From Hyphomicrobiales bacterium (lineage in GTDB: Bacteria; Pseudomonadota; Alphaproteobacteria; Rhizobiales; Rhizobiaceae), in NCBI GenBank assembly GCA_900472175.1, contig UCHD01000017.1, positions 124,001 through 188,000 of the forward strand: 64,000 bases of DNA, written 5' to 3'. A program made the position numbers and the translations under genes. Numbering within the stretch: the first letter of the stretch is position 1; each line of letters starts with the position of its first letter. Shown here piece after piece: positions 63,153 through 64,000 of this stretch. The notes beneath the pieces are model-generated. The model was not told where the DNA came from, ran no database searches, and worked only from the letters and a program-made list of their open reading frames with translations.

Positions 63153-64000
63153 TCGGCGGCCTCCTTGCGGCCTTCGACACCGGCCATCAGCAGGCCGAGT
63201 TCCCCTTCGGTCGCATCCGGATCGCGCTCGCCGACGACACGGCCGGCAAACATGACGATGATACGATCAGACAGGGCACGGATTTCATCGAGTTCGACGG
63301 AGACGAGCAGGACAGCCTTGCCCTGGTCCCGCATTTCGATGATCCGCTTGTGGATGAATTCAATGGCACCGACATCGACGCCGCGTGTCGGCTGGCCGAT
63401 GATCAGCACATCCGGGCCACGTTCCATTTCGCGCGCCAGCACGATCTTCTGCTGGTTACCACCGGAGAAATTGGCGGTCTTCAGTCGCGGATTTGGCGGC
63501 CGGATATCGTATTTCTTGATCTTTTCCTCGGCATCCGCCTGGATCGCCTTGGTATTGAGAAAGACGCCCTTGAGGTAACGCTTGTCGTGGTGATAGCCGA
63601 GGATACCGTTTTCGGCCTCTTCGAACTTCAGCACCAGGCCGACATGGTGGCGGTCTTCCGGCACATGCGCGAGACCCCGGTCGCGCAGGTCGCGCGGATC
63701 GACATGGGCGGTGACATCGATCGGCTGGCCATTGAGCAGAACCTTGCCGCCGACGGCCTTGCGGATACCGGAAATCGCTTCCAGCAACTCGGACTGTCCA
63801 TTACCGGCGACGCCTGCAATACCAACGATTTCGCCGGCCCGCAGGTTGAAGGAGACGTTGTCGACCATGGTGACACCACGGCTATCGCGTACTGTCAGGT
63901 TCTCGACCGCGAGCTTTACCTCACCCGGATTGGCGGCGCCCTTTTCGACCCGCAGTAGCACACGGCGGCCGACCATCAGTTCGGCCAGTTCCTCGACCGA
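63149..64000 (-). CDS. Nucleoside ABC transporter ATPase, 5' part beyond window
   Basis: 284 codons are visible and the frame is open to the window edge (reading ELAELMVGRRVLL before the second domain), so this is the C-terminal half of a two-domain sugar/nucleoside-type ABC ATPase. It has a Walker A variant GVAGNGQSELLEAI, signature FSGGNQQKIVLAREM, and Walker B VLIIGQPTRGVDVGAIEF, the degenerate pattern usual for the second domain of RbsA/YufO-like proteins. A BMP-type binding-protein gene would be expected upstream, outside the window. Confidence 0.92.
   Translation of the reverse strand, partial: SVEELAELMVGRRVLLRVEKGAANPGEVKLAVENLTVRDSRGVTMVDNVSFNLRAGEIVGIAGVAGNGQSELLEAISGIRKAVGGKVLLNGQPIDVTAHVDPRDLRDRGLAHVPEDRHHVGLVLKFEEAENGILGYHHDKRYLKGVFLNTKAIQADAEEKIKKYDIRPPNPRLKTANFSGGNQQKIVLAREMERGPDVLIIGQPTRGVDVGAIEFIHKRIIEMRDQGKAVLLVSVELDEIRALSDRIIVMFAGRVVGERDPDATEGELGLLMAGVEGRKEAAE

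Noticed and set aside
62001-63578. 525-codon plus-strand frame over ABC transporter genes
   Set aside because: Shadow frame; the minus-strand permease and ATPase signatures are unequivocal.
1-64000. CRISPR arrays, insertion sequences, prophage, toxin-antitoxin or other defence genes
   Set aside because: No direct-repeat arrays, transposase or integrase motifs, att-like tRNA junctions or defence domains were seen in any credible gene.
1-64000. tRNA, rRNA or known riboswitches
   Set aside because: No cloverleaf or ribosomal core sequence was recognised and no leader matched a riboswitch core that I could identify by eye; a covariance-model search could still find small RNAs.

Overview
This window is a chromosomal segment of an alphaproteobacterium of the Rhizobiaceae (Rhizobium/Agrobacterium-like). 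The call rests on GC-rich, strongly codon-biased genes, DnaA and RpsT proteins of rhizobial type, an iolR-iolCDEB cluster with a GGAA-N6-TTCC operator, a cpa/tad pilus locus, many short GC-rich intergenic palindromes, and GANTC (CcrM-type) sites ahead of dnaA. I see no plasmid, phage, transposase, CRISPR or integron signatures and no tRNA or rRNA gene. 62 protein genes are annotated. Two are cut by the window edges: comM on the left and a nucleoside ABC ATPase on the right.

Layout. 1-9.3 kb: comM, cysK, two LysE-type exporters, an isochorismatase-like hydrolase, a NIPSNAP protein, a DMT exporter divergent from an Lrp regulator, a GNAT gene coupled to dut, and prfC. 9.5-15.3 kb: accessory metabolism (FAD oxidoreductase, PanE-like reductase, VOC protein, HAD phosphatase) and a GFA/AraC/LysE cassette. 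15.3-22.2 kb: myo-inositol catabolism, iolR then iolCDEB, with palindromic repeats between some of the genes. 22.5-33.4 kb: class II amidotransferase, coaBC, a MerR regulator divergent from a His-rich Zn/Cd/Pb ATPase, a membrane alpha/beta hydrolase, a guanine-deaminase-like enzyme, a MacAB exporter and a small secreted protein. 33.6-41.6 kb: ubiquinone genes ubiE-ubiB, mutM, rpsT, dnaA after a 980-bp leader, and an M17 aminopeptidase. 41.7-53.9 kb: Flp/Tad pilus genes. 54.0-64.0 kb: nucleoside salvage, deoB-add-upp on the plus strand and deoA-deoC-punA-cdd plus ABC transporter genes on the minus strand.

How it works together. The Tad locus holds most of a machine: pilin PilA (57 aa), prepilin peptidase CpaA, CpaB, secretin CpaC, CpaD, CpaE, ATPase CpaF, TadB/TadC platform proteins, a TadD-like TPR lipoprotein, two TadE-like pseudopilins and a stand-alone secretin-N-domain protein. 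No TadG is present. The nucleoside block forms a pathway: uptake by a BMP-type ABC transporter, deamination by Cdd and Add, phosphorolysis by DeoA and PunA, then DeoB and DeoC, with Upp salvaging uracil. The inositol block encodes IolE, IolD, IolB and an IolC kinase-aldolase fusion under IolR; the inositol dehydrogenase is not in the window.

I did not find a convincing new defence or mobile system. The points most worth a second look are the six GANTC sites packed before dnaA, the arrangement of IolR-like operators around the iolC promoter, palindromic repeats inside the iol operon, the stand-alone secretin-N protein beside two TadE-like genes without TadG, and the 19-histidine linker in the metal ATPase.
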